From the NCBI GenBank assembly GCA_039960995.1, contig JBDVKF010000006.1, forward strand, positions 292,150 to 356,149: DNA of 64,000 bases. Reading direction: 5' to 3'. The translations under genes were made by a program, and so were the position numbers. The notes beneath the pieces were generated by a model that was not told where the DNA came from, did no database searches, and was given only the letters and a program-made list of their open reading frames with translations. The DNA is from JABSSA01 sp039960995 (GTDB lineage Bacteria > Pseudomonadota > Alphaproteobacteria > Rhodobacterales > Rhodobacteraceae). Positions within the stretch are counted from its first letter, which is position 1. Every line of letters starts with the position of its first letter. Below, piece by piece: positions 34,255 to 42,394 of the stretch.

Positions 34255-34869
34255 ATGCTTTCACTGCAATTTCTGATGACCACCTTTGTCGTCGTTATCG
34301 CGCCGGGCACAGGCGTTTTGTACACGCTGGCGCTGGGGTTGGGCCAAGGCAAACGGGCCGCCCTTTGGGCAGCATTGGGGTGCACCATTGGAATTGTACC
34401 GCACTTATGTGCAGCCGCGCTGGGATTGGCCGCGATCCTGCACACATCGGCTCTGCTGTTTAACATCGTGAAATTTGCGGGCGTCGCTTACCTTCTATAC
34501 CTCGCGTGGCACATGCTGCGCGCGGATGGCGCGCTGGCGGTATCCAGCAATACCCGACGCAGCGCCGGTTGGCGCATCGCCCGCAGGGGGGCGTTGATCA
34601 ATATCCTTAACCCGAAACTGTCGATCTTTTTCTTGGCTTTGCTGCCGCCGTTCTTGTCCGGAAACGCGGCCACGGCGCAGATCGAGATGACGACCATGGG
34701 CGCGGTCTTCATGGCCATGACATTTGTTGTTTTCGCAATCTACGGCGTGTTTGCTGCCACGGCGCGTCAATGGATCATTGAATCCGAACGTGCCATGCGC
34801 TGGCTGAACCGAACCTTCGCCGCCATCTTCACCATGCTGGCCGCTCGAATGGCGGTTGAACGCATTTAA
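34255..34869 (+). CDS. LysE/RhtB-family transporter
   Basis: 204 residues, about six helices, from ATG 34255. LysE signatures: FVVVIAPGTGVLYTLALGLGQG near the N-terminus and RRGALINILNPKLSIFFLALLPPF mid-protein. Probably exports an amino acid or homoserine lactone-type metabolite. Second LysE-type gene in the window; not especially similar to the 25686 copy beyond family motifs. Confidence 0.88.
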   Translation: MLSLQFLMTTFVVVIAPGTGVLYTLALGLGQGKRAALWAALGCTIGIVPHLCAAALGLAAILHTSALLFNIVKFAGVAYLLYLAWHMLRADGALAVSSNTRRSAGWRIARRGALINILNPKLSIFFLALLPPFLSGNAATAQIEMTTMGAVFMAMTFVVFAIYGVFAATARQWIIESERAMRWLNRTFAAIFTMLAARMAVERI

Positions 34870-34909
34870 ACCGCGCCTTTCCTTTGCCCTTCCTATCGCA
34901 CGAGTTTCT

Positions 34910-35362
34910 ATGACCCGAATTCCCACCACACCTCTGGTTCTTGGCCTTGCTGGATTGATCCCGTTTCTGTGGGGCGCTGCGACCTATTTGAACGCGGATC
35001 TGCAAGCGTGGGGGGCCACAACATTTGGGGCCCGTTTTGTCGGACCCTATGTGCAGCTGTTTTACGGCTCGGTTATCCTCAGCTTTATGTCTGGGGTGTT
35101 GTGGGGTTTTGCCACCAAGGCGACTGGCGCGCGGGCGGCGGCTGGATATACATTGTCGGTGCTGCCCGCACTCTGGGCGTTTTTCATGACAGGTGGCGGG
35201 CCGATCAGTGCTGGGACAAACCTGATCTTTGGGTTTATTGGTCTGTTGATTTTGGATGCCGCCTTTTCGCGGTGGAACCTGACACCGGCGTGGTGGATGC
35301 GTTTGCGTGTTTTGCTGACATCCATCGTCGTTGCGTGTCTCGCAGTCGGAGTTTTCCTATGA
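34910..35362 (+). CDS. DUF3429 membrane protein
   Basis: 150 residues, about four to five helices: LVLGLAGLIPFLWGAATYL, FYGSVILSFMSGVLWGFA, TLSVLPALWAFFM, LLTSIVVACLAVGVFL. YGSVILSFMSGVLWG and LGLAGLIPF are typical of DUF3429. ATG 34910 chosen because the family starts close to this point. Its stop overlaps the methyltransferase start (ATGA). Function unknown. Confidence 0.82.
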   Translation: MTRIPTTPLVLGLAGLIPFLWGAATYLNADLQAWGATTFGARFVGPYVQLFYGSVILSFMSGVLWGFATKATGARAAAGYTLSVLPALWAFFMTGGGPISAGTNLIFGFIGLLILDAAFSRWNLTPAWWMRLRVLLTSIVVACLAVGVFL

Positions 35363-35952
35363 GCGATAAAGAAACGCTGTCTGTCTATGCCGAGAAGGCT
35401 CAAGAATACGAACAGATGACAGATCGCGGGGGCATGATCGATCCGGCCTTGCGGGCCTTTATCGACGGTATCCCAAAAGGCGGACATGTTTTGGATCTGG
35501 GCTGTGGACCGGGGCAAGCGGCCGAAACGATGGCGGCCCATGGATTGTCCGTCCTTGCCACAGACGCCGTTCCTGAAATGGTGGCCTTGGCACAAAAGGC
35601 CCAAGGTGTCACAGCGCGGGTCGCCAGCTTTGACGACATCGAAGGCGAAGATCTTTACGATGGGGTGTGGGCCAATTTCAGCTTGCTTCATGCCAGCCGC
35701 ACTGACATGCCGCGTTATCTGGATGCCGTATGCCGCGCATTGCGCCCCGGTGGGTGGTTCCATATCGGAACAAAACTAGGAACAGGCGAAGCCCGTGACA
35801 AAATCGGGCGGCTGTACACCTATTATGAACAAGACGAATTGGAGGGGCTGTTGGACACGCGTGGTTTGACGATTACCGATCGAAGCTTTGGCGACACTGT
35901 GGGTCTGGATGGCGTGATGGCCAAATGGATATGTCTGCGTGCCCATGCCTGA
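35359..35952 (+). CDS. SAM-dependent class I methyltransferase
   Basis: 197 residues. SAM-binding motif I HVLDLGCGPGQAAE, acidic post-II residue in LATDAVPEM, and motif around YDGVWANFSLLH then LRPGGWFHIGTKLG. Small, cytoplasmic, Methyltransf_11/25-like. Coupled to DUF3429 upstream and overlapping rnhA by 8 bases. Substrate not apparent. Confidence 0.9.
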   Translation: MSDKETLSVYAEKAQEYEQMTDRGGMIDPALRAFIDGIPKGGHVLDLGCGPGQAAETMAAHGLSVLATDAVPEMVALAQKAQGVTARVASFDDIEGEDLYDGVWANFSLLHASRTDMPRYLDAVCRALRPGGWFHIGTKLGTGEARDKIGRLYTYYEQDELEGLLDTRGLTITDRSFGDTVGLDGVMAKWICLRAHA

Positions 35953-36406
35953 GTTGTTTGCCTATACCGACGGCGCCTGCAGCGGCAATCCCGGTCCCGG
36001 TGGCTGGGGCGTCTTGTTGCGCGCAATGAACGGCGACACCATCGCAAAAGAACGCGAATTGCAGGGCGGCGAAGCGGACACCACCAACAACCGCATGGAA
36101 CTGTTGGCCGCGATCCACGCGCTTGAGGCGTTGGAACGCTCCAGCACCATCACCGTCGTCACAGACAGCGCCTATGTCAAAAACGGCGTCACCAGCTGGA
36201 TCTTCGGCTGGAAAAGAAACGGCTGGAAAACGTCGTCCAAGAAACCCGTGAAAAACGTCGAACTGTGGCAGCGTTTGGATATCGCCCAAGAACGCCACAC
36301 CGTCGAATGGAAGTGGGTCAAAGGCCATGCGGGCCATCCGGAAAACGAACGCGCCGACGAACTGGCCCGCGCAGGCATGGCCCCCTTCAAGAAAAACGGG
36401 GCATGA
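35945..36406 (+). CDS. rnhA: Ribonuclease HI
   Basis: Cleaves RNA in RNA-DNA hybrids. 153 residues from ATG 35945. The four catalytic acids are visible: Asp in AYTDGACSGNPGPGGWG, Glu in NNRMELLAAIHAL, Asp in VVTDSAYVKNG, Asp in NERADELAR. Standard length. Its stop overlaps the next gene by 4 bases. Confidence 0.97.
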   Translation: MPELFAYTDGACSGNPGPGGWGVLLRAMNGDTIAKERELQGGEADTTNNRMELLAAIHALEALERSSTITVVTDSAYVKNGVTSWIFGWKRNGWKTSSKKPVKNVELWQRLDIAQERHTVEWKWVKGHAGHPENERADELARAGMAPFKKNGA

Positions 36407-36804
36407 TCCACAAAGCCTGTCCCGTCGTGTTGCACCCGGACGGCGCGCCGCTGCGCCATCTGCAATATCGCCATCCCGAAACCGGGCTGCATCTGGTCAC
36501 AACCACGATCCCCCAAGGCGACAACCCAGTGCGGTCTGCCGCACAATATCTGTTCAAGGCAACCGGGCTGGAAACAAGCGCGGCCATCCCACTGGGCCAT
36601 TCAGACGACATCGCCGACACCGAACGCTGGCACTTTACGCTGTGCCGCATAAAGCCCCCGGTGCGCGATGAATGGTTCCACGTAAACCCAGATGCCCCCT
36701 CATCTCGGTTGCACTGCAGTTGGTTTCCGGTCGATGACTCCGATCCCGAAATGTCGGCCTCTTGCATCAACGCCCTAAGCTGGATCCGCCTGAACGCGCT
36801 CTGA
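36403..36804 (+). CDS. Nudix-like protein with a degenerate Nudix box
   Basis: 133 residues from ATG 36403. The strand order and the segment DNPVRSAAQYLFKATGLETS match a Nudix box (GX5EX7REUXEEXGU) in spacing, but the catalytic Glu residues and the Arg of REUXEE are missing. HLVTTTIPQG and ERWHFTLCRIKPP look like flanking Nudix strands. Probably a non-hydrolytic Nudix-fold protein. Co-translated with rnhA. The assignment rests on pattern alone. Confidence 0.55.
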   Translation: MIHKACPVVLHPDGAPLRHLQYRHPETGLHLVTTTIPQGDNPVRSAAQYLFKATGLETSAAIPLGHSDDIADTERWHFTLCRIKPPVRDEWFHVNPDAPSSRLHCSWFPVDDSDPEMSASCINALSWIRLNAL

Positions 36805-36940
36805 CTCAAATCTGTAACAATCCTCACGAAAATCGAGAAACAGTCTGTTGCGACGTGATCAGACGTGACGGATCGGCATCTATTTATTTCAACACTTCTG
36901 CCCCATCTTGGTTTCAACAGAGACACGAAAGGACAGACAG

Positions 36941-37333
36941 ATGATGAAACGTACACTTACATTGATCGCCGCTGCCGCCACCAGCATCGCCATTTCTACA
37001 CAGGCTTCGACTGCTGCGTCTAACCTCCCTCAGAACATCGGGTCCGCCGGTTATGTGAGCACATCAAGTGACGTCCAGTTCGAATTGGTTGGCTACAAAT
37101 TCCACAATGGACACGGCAAAGGTCGTCACGGTTTCAAACGCACACAACGGGTGCGCAGTGGACACAAGTATCAAAGCAACCACCACAACGGACACAAAGT
37201 GAACCACGGACATAAAGTGCATCATGGGCAAAAAGCGCACCACGGCCATAAAGGTCACGGAGCATCGTCCAAACATCATGAGCTTTCCAGCAAAGAGAAA
37301 AAAGTGCTGATCTTGAAGAAGCTTTTTAATTAA
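36941..37333 (+). CDS. Histidine-rich exported peptide
   Basis: 130 residues; signal peptide MKRTLTLIAAAATSIAIS with cleavage near STAAS. After a short Ser/Val linker, residues from about 55 on carry 17 His among roughly 65 residues as irregular HGHK/HHG repeats (HKVNHGHKVHHGQKAHHGHK), with many Lys and Gly. Likely binds Zn, Cu or Ni in the periplasm, or is cell-surface associated. Followed by a strong terminator. Stands alone. Metal binding is inferred from composition. Confidence 0.72.
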   Translation: MMKRTLTLIAAAATSIAISTQASTAASNLPQNIGSAGYVSTSSDVQFELVGYKFHNGHGKGRHGFKRTQRVRSGHKYQSNHHNGHKVNHGHKVHHGQKAHHGHKGHGASSKHHELSSKEKKVLILKKLFN

Positions 37334-37359
37334 TCAACCACAGTTCCTCCTCCTCCTAA

Positions 37360-37386
37360 AACCGGGGCCCTCGCGCCCCGGTTTTT
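37360..37386 (+). terminator. Rho-independent terminator after the His-rich gene
   Basis: Perfect 9-base stem AACCGGGGC / GCCCCGGTT with a 6-base loop (CCTCGC) followed by a T run. Ends the His-rich peptide transcript 26 bases after its stop. One of the clearest terminators in the window. Confidence 0.9.
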
Positions 37387-37581
37387 CGTTGCGCCCCGTG
37401 TCGCACTCCGCTTAGAGGATACCGCCCATTCCCAAGACGTCTCCGGCAAATTTTGCACCCAAAACGTAAAGCGTGCTATTCTCATCCATGTGGAGGAGGT
37501 GGACATTTTAGCGCTGACCCAAAGTCAGACGGCCTCAAATTCACTGAAAACAGTTGAAATATGTATTAGCTGGAGAAATTT

Positions 37582-38100
37582 ATGACTAGGAAAATAACAT
37601 TTACAACGGCTGCACTTGCGCTTGCCATTTCTGTTCCTGCAGCCGCAGTACCTATAAATTTGGATTTCAGTTTCGGCGCAGTTTCGGGCACATTTTTTGG
37701 TCTCGATGACGACGTTGCGGGCATCCAATTGGCGACAAGCTTCGATTTTAACGGAGTATTCGACGCGTATATCGGGCTGATCCCTGATGCCATCGCGATC
37801 AATAGTTTCGAATTTACGGATGGGGATCTTACATTCGCAGATTTCTCCGATACTCCATTCGACCTAGGAAACAACGGCACCGGGTTTTTAGACTCGTTGA
37901 ATATTTTCACCCTTGCCGCTGAAATTTCCGGCGCCGCATCAGAGACTGATTTATTGTTTAACTCCACCGGTTCGACAGGAACGGCGACGTTCACCGCAAC
38001 GCCCGTCAGCTCAGTCCCTCTTCCTGCAGGCGGCCTATTTCTGCTGACCGGACTGGCCGGCGTTGCGGCCGTCAAACGACGGAAAAAACCCGCCGCATAG
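37582..38100 (+). CDS. VPLPA-CTERM sorting-signal exported protein
   Basis: 172 residues. Signal peptide (MTRKITFTTAALALAISVPAAA), beta-rich body with Phe/Asp/Gly (INLDFSFGAVSGTFFG, NSFEFTDGDLTFADFSDTPF), and a C-terminal VPLPAGGLFLLTGLAGVAAV helix ending RRKK. This tripartite tail (VPLPA motif, helix, basic end) is the PEP-CTERM variant recognised by an exosortase. Exported, then processed and probably linked to extracellular polymer. The exosortase is not in this window. Preceded by about 250 bases containing the terminator. Confidence 0.9.
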   Translation: MTRKITFTTAALALAISVPAAAVPINLDFSFGAVSGTFFGLDDDVAGIQLATSFDFNGVFDAYIGLIPDAIAINSFEFTDGDLTFADFSDTPFDLGNNGTGFLDSLNIFTLAAEISGAASETDLLFNSTGSTGTATFTATPVSSVPLPAGGLFLLTGLAGVAAVKRRKKPAA

Positions 38101-38422
38101 TGCAATACCGCAAAGATCACCTTTGCGTCCCAAGCGTTCCAATAGGTGACATGCAACTCTTGGGGTGTCGGTTTAAACCTACGCCCTGTTTGCCCAGAAA
38201 ATCGCCCCCCCAGTCGAAGCACCCGATAACGGGTTTGCCGGGATGCTTTTCTAGTCAGAGCCCTCACGGAATAACATTAAACGCAGCAATTGCGCGCCTC
38301 GTGACCTGCGACAGCAGGTTCAGAACGGCGCGGTCTTAGACCCAAATCGCCTGAACGAATCCAATCGCAACGACGGAATAAACATGCCTTTACTTCAACC
38401 CCCGACAGAAAGACCTGTCTAT
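38101..38422. other. Gene-free convergent gap
   Basis: About 320 bases between the convergent VPLPA and SDR genes. Contains the small hairpin ACCCG-ATAA-CGGGT (38221-38234) and nothing recognisable as a gene, RNA or site. The hairpin lacks a T run on either strand but could take part in termination. Confidence 0.4.
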
Positions 38423-39148
38423 TTAAACATGTTGCCCGCCATTGATCTCGATCTCTGTACCGCTGACATACGAGGATGCGTCCGAACATAAAAAGAAAAC
38501 CACGTCCGCAACTTCGTCGGGGCTGCCCATCCGTTGCAAAGGCAATTTTTCTGCAATTTTTTCGGTGCCGGGGGACAAAATGGATGTTTCGATCTCACCC
38601 GGTGCAATTGCGTTAACACGGACACCGAATGGCCCGAAATCATGCGCCATCTCCCGTGTCAGGGCGGCAAGTGCTGCCTTTGATGTTGCATAGGCGGCAC
38701 CGGCAAACGGATGCACGCGAGACCCAGCAATTGAAGTCACATTTACGATGGACCCTTTGGCCTCCATAAGCTCTTGCTTTAAACCTCGGGACAGGACAAC
38801 GGGCGCAAAGAAATTAACATGAAACACCTTTCCCCAGTCCATGAGGTCGGTATTCATTGTATTCAGTCGTGTATTATCGGGCCCCTTGGGCGACACACCC
38901 GCGTTGTTGATCAAACCATGCAGCTCACCGTCCAGACGGTCTCGAATGATCTCGACTGCATTTATCGTGTCTGCTGGATCGGACAAATCAAGCTGGATAT
39001 GGTTTTCTTTCCCACCCGGCCAAGGACAATTGTCATCGAACGCCTGACGCGAGCAGGTCAGAACGCGCCACCCCTCTTGCGTGAACTTCTTTACCGTTGC
39101 ATGGCCAATGCCACGGCTCGCACCAGTTAGCAGAATAGATTTGGTCAT
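38423..39148 (-). CDS. Short-chain dehydrogenase/reductase (FabG-like)
   Basis: 241 residues from the ATG at 39148 (39151 also possible; GGGGAA lies just upstream). Classical SDR: cofactor motif TGASRGIGHA, NNAG in INNAGVSPKG, catalytic Ser in VNVTSIAGS, Tyr-x-x-x-Lys in AAYATSKAAL, and the C-terminal DASSYVSGTEIEINGGQ. NADP(H)-dependent 3-oxoacyl-type reductase most likely. Monocistronic; substrate unknown. Confidence 0.88.
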   Translation of the reverse strand: MTKSILLTGASRGIGHATVKKFTQEGWRVLTCSRQAFDDNCPWPGGKENHIQLDLSDPADTINAVEIIRDRLDGELHGLINNAGVSPKGPDNTRLNTMNTDLMDWGKVFHVNFFAPVVLSRGLKQELMEAKGSIVNVTSIAGSRVHPFAGAAYATSKAALAALTREMAHDFGPFGVRVNAIAPGEIETSILSPGTEKIAEKLPLQRMGSPDEVADVVFFLCSDASSYVSGTEIEINGGQHV

Positions 39149-39678
39149 CATGTTCCCCATTCAGTCGGGCGTGCATTGCAAAAGCCGGGGGATCACACAG
39201 TTTGTCCAAGCCAAACAGCCCCGCTTTTTCGAAATCGTCTAGTTTATGCTTTTTGTTATAGCTACCGTTAAACAGCCCTAGTCACCAAAGCAGACATCAG
39301 CACAAGGCTGGACATATGGAACATTAGGGTCGGACTGCACTTTCGCTACGTCCAACATGAAAGTTCGTCTTACAGCTTTCAAGCCTCAATTTTGAGTTGA
39401 ACGAATTCAATACGCAAATATACCCCGAAAGCGGCAACAGGCTTGAAGGCGCACCGGTCAGAGTATGATGATTTCGTTAACTCTGTGCGGCAAAGGTTAA
39501 CGCAAGCGAGGTATGAACAAGGTGTAAAGGCTGTTGAATATTGCGAAAGCCAGCCTTGAGCGTTGAAAGCTGGCTTTGACGATAAAGGGCCGGAAAACCC
39601 GCGTTATGGCGGGATTTGAAAGATGGCTTTGGGGCGCAAAGGCTGGCTTTAGGGCGCATTACCCCTGCGCACGGTGCG
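39149..39678. repeat. 530-bp gap with hairpin and tandem ~20-bp repeats
   Basis: No gene seen. Near the acyl-CoA dehydrogenase end: AAAGCCAGC (39546-39554) pairs with GCTGGCTTT (39569-39577); CCCGC-GTTAT-GGCGGG follows; then two tandem units AAAGATGGCTTTGGGGCGC (39619-39637) and AAAGGCTGGCTTTAGGGCGC (39638-39657). GGCTTT-type units therefore recur at least three times. An AGCAGACAT element lies at about 39294. Confidence 0.6.
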
Positions 39679-41370
39679 TTAAGATAAAAGGCGGCGGGCG
39701 ATGACTTGGGCCTGAATTTCGGCAGCTCCCTCAAAAATGTTCAGGATGCGGGCGTCGCATAAAACACGACTGATTTTGTATTCAAGGGCAAACCCGTTGC
39801 CGCCATGTATCTGCAATCCATTGTCCGCCGCAGCCCATGCAACACGCGCGCCCAACAGCTTGGCCATACCCGCCTGAACATCACAGCGGCGTCCCTCGTC
39901 TTTTTCAAAAGCCGAGAAATAGGTAAGCTGACGTGCGACCATGATCTCCACGGCCATCATCGCTAACTTATTGGCAACGCGTGGAAATTCGATCAGAGAT
40001 TTTCCGAATTGCTTGCGGTCTTGGGCGTATTGCATTGACAGATCAAGCGCGGATTGCGCGACACCAATGGCGCGGGCAGCTGTCTGAATACGGGCGGATT
40101 CAAACGTTTCCATCAGTTGCTTGAACCCTTTGCCTTCCTCGCCGCCCAGCAGATTTTCCCCTTTGATGTGGAAGTTATCAAAGGCCAGTTCGTATTCCTT
40201 CATGCCCCGATATCCCAAAACCTCGATTTCGCCGCCGGTCATACCTTCGGTTGGAAAGGGGACATCATCTGTACCGGGTGTCTTTTCGGCCAGAAACATG
40301 GAAAGTCCTTTGTAATCAGACGTTTCTGGGTCTGTGCGGGCAAGAAATGTCATCACGTGTGTCCGCGTGGCATGGGTGATCCACGTTTTGTTCCCCGTGA
40401 CTTTGTAATTCCCATTCGCGTCTTTGGTCGCCCGTGTTCGAAGGCTGCCAAGGTCGGATCCAGTGTTCGGCTCGGTAAAGACAGCCGTCGGTAATGTCTC
40501 AGCACTTGCGATGCGCGGCAGCCATTTTTGCTTTTGCGCATCCGTGCCGCCAGCCATAATCAATTCAGCCGCGATTTCCGAACGCGTGCCCAGTGATCCA
40601 ACGCCAATATACCCACGCGAAAGTTCTTCGGACACAACGCACATCGATGCTTTGGACAGGCCGAAACCGCCAAATTCTTCGGGAATCGTCAGACCAAAAA
40701 CCCCCATTTCGGCAAGTTCTTGGATGGTCTCCATCGGAATCAGGTCGTCGTTTAAGTGCCAATCATGGGCGTGAGGTTCGATTTTTTCCACAGCATAACG
40801 GCGGAACTGATCGCGGATCATTTCCAGTTCTTCGTCCAGTCCACTTGAACCAAACATTGTATTGCCAAATTGATCTTGCATCAGGCCTACAAGACGAACG
40901 CGTGCTGCTTGAGTGTTGGCGTTCTGCGTCAGTGTCATCACCGCAGGCGTGGTCAACGCACGCATGTCGTCTTGGGTAAGGCCCACATCCTGGAGACGCA
41001 GAACTTCGCCCTGGTTCATCTGGATGCCACCGTAGATCTGCCAGAGATATTCACCAAAGGCGATCTGATGAATTAAGGCTTCGATCTCACCAAAGCGATC
41101 TTCGGAGGTCAGTTTGTCGGCCCACTTTTGCATTTCGTGCAAAGACTGGGCGTAAGTGGCAATCCAAGCCAATCCATGTGCTGCGGTTTGATGCTGTTCA
41201 ATCAATTGCCCAGACACGCGTCCATCTTGGGACACCATGGTTCTGACAGCTACGGTTGCTTGGGACACAATGTCATCGATTGCTGGCAGGGCATCACGGG
41301 TCAGAGTCAGCAAATCAGAGAGAATCACTGTCGTGTCCAATTCGATCTTTTGTCCGTCATGCGCCATCAT
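39679..41370 (-). CDS. Acyl-CoA dehydrogenase with long N-terminal extension
   Basis: FAD-dependent oxidation of acyl-CoA, handing electrons to ETF. 563 residues, about 170 longer than classical ACADs because of a helical N-terminal region (residues 1-165). The core starts near GSSGLDEELEMIRDQFRRYAVEKI and includes TAVFTEPNTGSDLGSLRT, the substrate/FAD segments, and NGLQIHGGNGFALEYKISRVLCDARILNIFEGAAEIQ. The terminal GAAEI has Glu where medium-chain enzymes place the acid base nearby. Single gene. Substrate class open. Confidence 0.9.
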   Translation of the reverse strand: MMAHDGQKIELDTTVILSDLLTLTRDALPAIDDIVSQATVAVRTMVSQDGRVSGQLIEQHQTAAHGLAWIATYAQSLHEMQKWADKLTSEDRFGEIEALIHQIAFGEYLWQIYGGIQMNQGEVLRLQDVGLTQDDMRALTTPAVMTLTQNANTQAARVRLVGLMQDQFGNTMFGSSGLDEELEMIRDQFRRYAVEKIEPHAHDWHLNDDLIPMETIQELAEMGVFGLTIPEEFGGFGLSKASMCVVSEELSRGYIGVGSLGTRSEIAAELIMAGGTDAQKQKWLPRIASAETLPTAVFTEPNTGSDLGSLRTRATKDANGNYKVTGNKTWITHATRTHVMTFLARTDPETSDYKGLSMFLAEKTPGTDDVPFPTEGMTGGEIEVLGYRGMKEYELAFDNFHIKGENLLGGEEGKGFKQLMETFESARIQTAARAIGVAQSALDLSMQYAQDRKQFGKSLIEFPRVANKLAMMAVEIMVARQLTYFSAFEKDEGRRCDVQAGMAKLLGARVAWAAADNGLQIHGGNGFALEYKISRVLCDARILNIFEGAAEIQAQVIARRLLS

Positions 41371-41702
41371 ACTTGCCCTGTAAATTCCGTAGCTATGATC
41401 TAGAGTTTTTGCAGGTGCAGCGCAATATTTATTCGTTAAGGTCGTTCATACTTTATTAATCTTACGTGGCGCTACATGGTGCGTTGCCTGAGGTTTGTTG
41501 ATCATTTTGGGAATAGCCAAATGATTGGATCACTAAAACGCGGCTCTTCTGGCTTGAGTCGCGAATAGAAAACGGTACCGTGCTTCAAGCTTGAAAAGGA
41601 TAAGTGGACACAAGGGAAGCGTTTCAAAGCATCCGCCCCAATGAACCGGGATTGCAGCATGAAGTCGGATGTTGTCAGAGAGCTGGTTCAGCTGCTCTGG
41701 GT

Positions 41703-41767
41703 GAAATTTGTCGGTTCGGGGTATTGTTGCAAATAAATAATTGCACCCCGAACCGACCACAAATTTC
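41703..41767. repeat. Long near-perfect inverted repeat (19-bp arms)
   Basis: Arm 1, GAAATTTGTCGGTTCGGGG (41703-41721), pairs fully with arm 2 (41746-41767, from CCCCGAACCGAC to AAATTTC) except for a 3-base insertion (CAC). Inside it, TGCAA and TTGCA form a second small stem around ATAAATAA. Could be an att-like or IS-end remnant (GTATTGTTGCAA resembles some IS terminal repeats) or a strong RNA hairpin. Confidence 0.75.
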
Positions 41768-41789
41768 GTGTGTTCGAAAATTTAATTAT

Positions 41790-41820
41790 TAGCCTGATCT
41801 AAGTTAACGATCAGGCTAAG
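41790..41820 (-). terminator. Probable terminator of the XRE-type gene
   Basis: Perfect 11-base stem TTAGCCTGATC / GATCAGGCTAA with a 9-base loop, about 70 bases past the XRE-type stop on the minus strand, followed on that strand by an AT-rich tail (TAATTAAATTTTC). Suitable as a factor-independent terminator for the regulator. Confidence 0.6.
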
Positions 41821-41887
41821 TTCGTCGAAATTACTACTCGATAAACATTTCTTACGTGCTTAAACCGTTTCGACGATTTGATATTTC

Positions 41888-42244
41888 TTAAGCGCTGCGC
41901 GCCACGGTCAGACCAGACACGTCTTCGATAAACGTTAAGATACGTGACTTGATCTTATCGTCATCGATCGCCGCCAAGGCGGTAACGATGTCCAGACCTC
42001 GGTCCAAACTTCTAGAATCGGCATCACCATTCAAGCCTTCAAAGAAATAAGACGTCGGAATCCCGAGAATCTTTGATAAATCGAACAAACGGCTTGCGGC
42101 AATTCGGTTGGAACCGATTTCATACTTCTGAATTTGTTGGAACGAAAGATTGAGTTTACGAGCAACATCCGTTTGCGACATACGACGCAGTGTACGGATT
42201 TGCTTCAAGCGACGACCAACATGAACATCTACAGGATGCGACAT
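41888..42244 (-). CDS. XRE-family transcriptional regulator
   Basis: 118 residues. A Cro/CI-type HTH fills residues 8-65 (VGRRLKQIRTLRRMSQTDVARKLNLSFQQIQKYEIGSNRIAASRLFDLSKIL), with the QxxQKYE helix conserved. The C-terminal half (IPTSYFFEGLNGDADS onward) is short, helical, without a ligand fold. This type is common in alphaproteobacteria. Divergent from the LysR-like gene. Confidence 0.92.
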   Translation of the reverse strand: MSHPVDVHVGRRLKQIRTLRRMSQTDVARKLNLSFQQIQKYEIGSNRIAASRLFDLSKILGIPTSYFFEGLNGDADSRSLDRGLDIVTALAAIDDDKIKSRILTFIEDVSGLTVARSA

Positions 42245-42346
42245 TTACTAACACCTCCAGGTTTAACTGACACCAGTTTTCCTAGAATTTGAGAATCCTT
42301 GCAATTGAGTGAATTTAATCTTTTTTCAACCATAGATGTTGCATTG

Positions 42347-42388
42347 ATGGGTGATTTGTGTAACCATGTCGGTGCATTAATCACCCAT
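42347..42388. promoter_or_regulatory. Inverted repeat ATGGGTGATT-N22-AATCACCCAT
   Basis: Perfect 10-base arms at 42347-42356 and 42379-42388 in the divergent gap between the XRE-type gene and the LysR-like gene, the second arm ending 6 bases before the ATG of the latter. Widely spaced arms fit an operator bound by a dimer of dimers or looping; alternatively it forms a leader hairpin at the ribosome site, where no AGGA is seen. Confidence 0.6.
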
Positions 42389-42394
42389 TGAATC

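Larger units (their letters stand above)
41371..41887. other. Gap with two large inverted repeats
   Basis: 517 bases between the acyl-CoA dehydrogenase start and the end of the XRE-type gene. No gene is recognisable, but two structured elements occur (41703-41767 and 41790-41820, listed separately). A possible decayed coding stretch (about 41580-41735, plus strand) is not identifiable. Confidence 0.5.

Noticed and set aside
39477..39734. Minus-strand frame overlapping the acyl-CoA dehydrogenase end
   Set aside because: Runs through repeated GGCTTT units; composition is that of repeats, not protein.
41533..41760. Transposase or protein-coding remnant in the XRE/acyl-CoA dehydrogenase gap
   Set aside because: No transposase motif could be read in any frame; only the hairpin and an IS-end-like 12-mer hint at it.
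42347..42388. CRISPR-like or tandem array
   Set aside because: Only two arms of one inverted repeat; no repeated spacers anywhere in the window.
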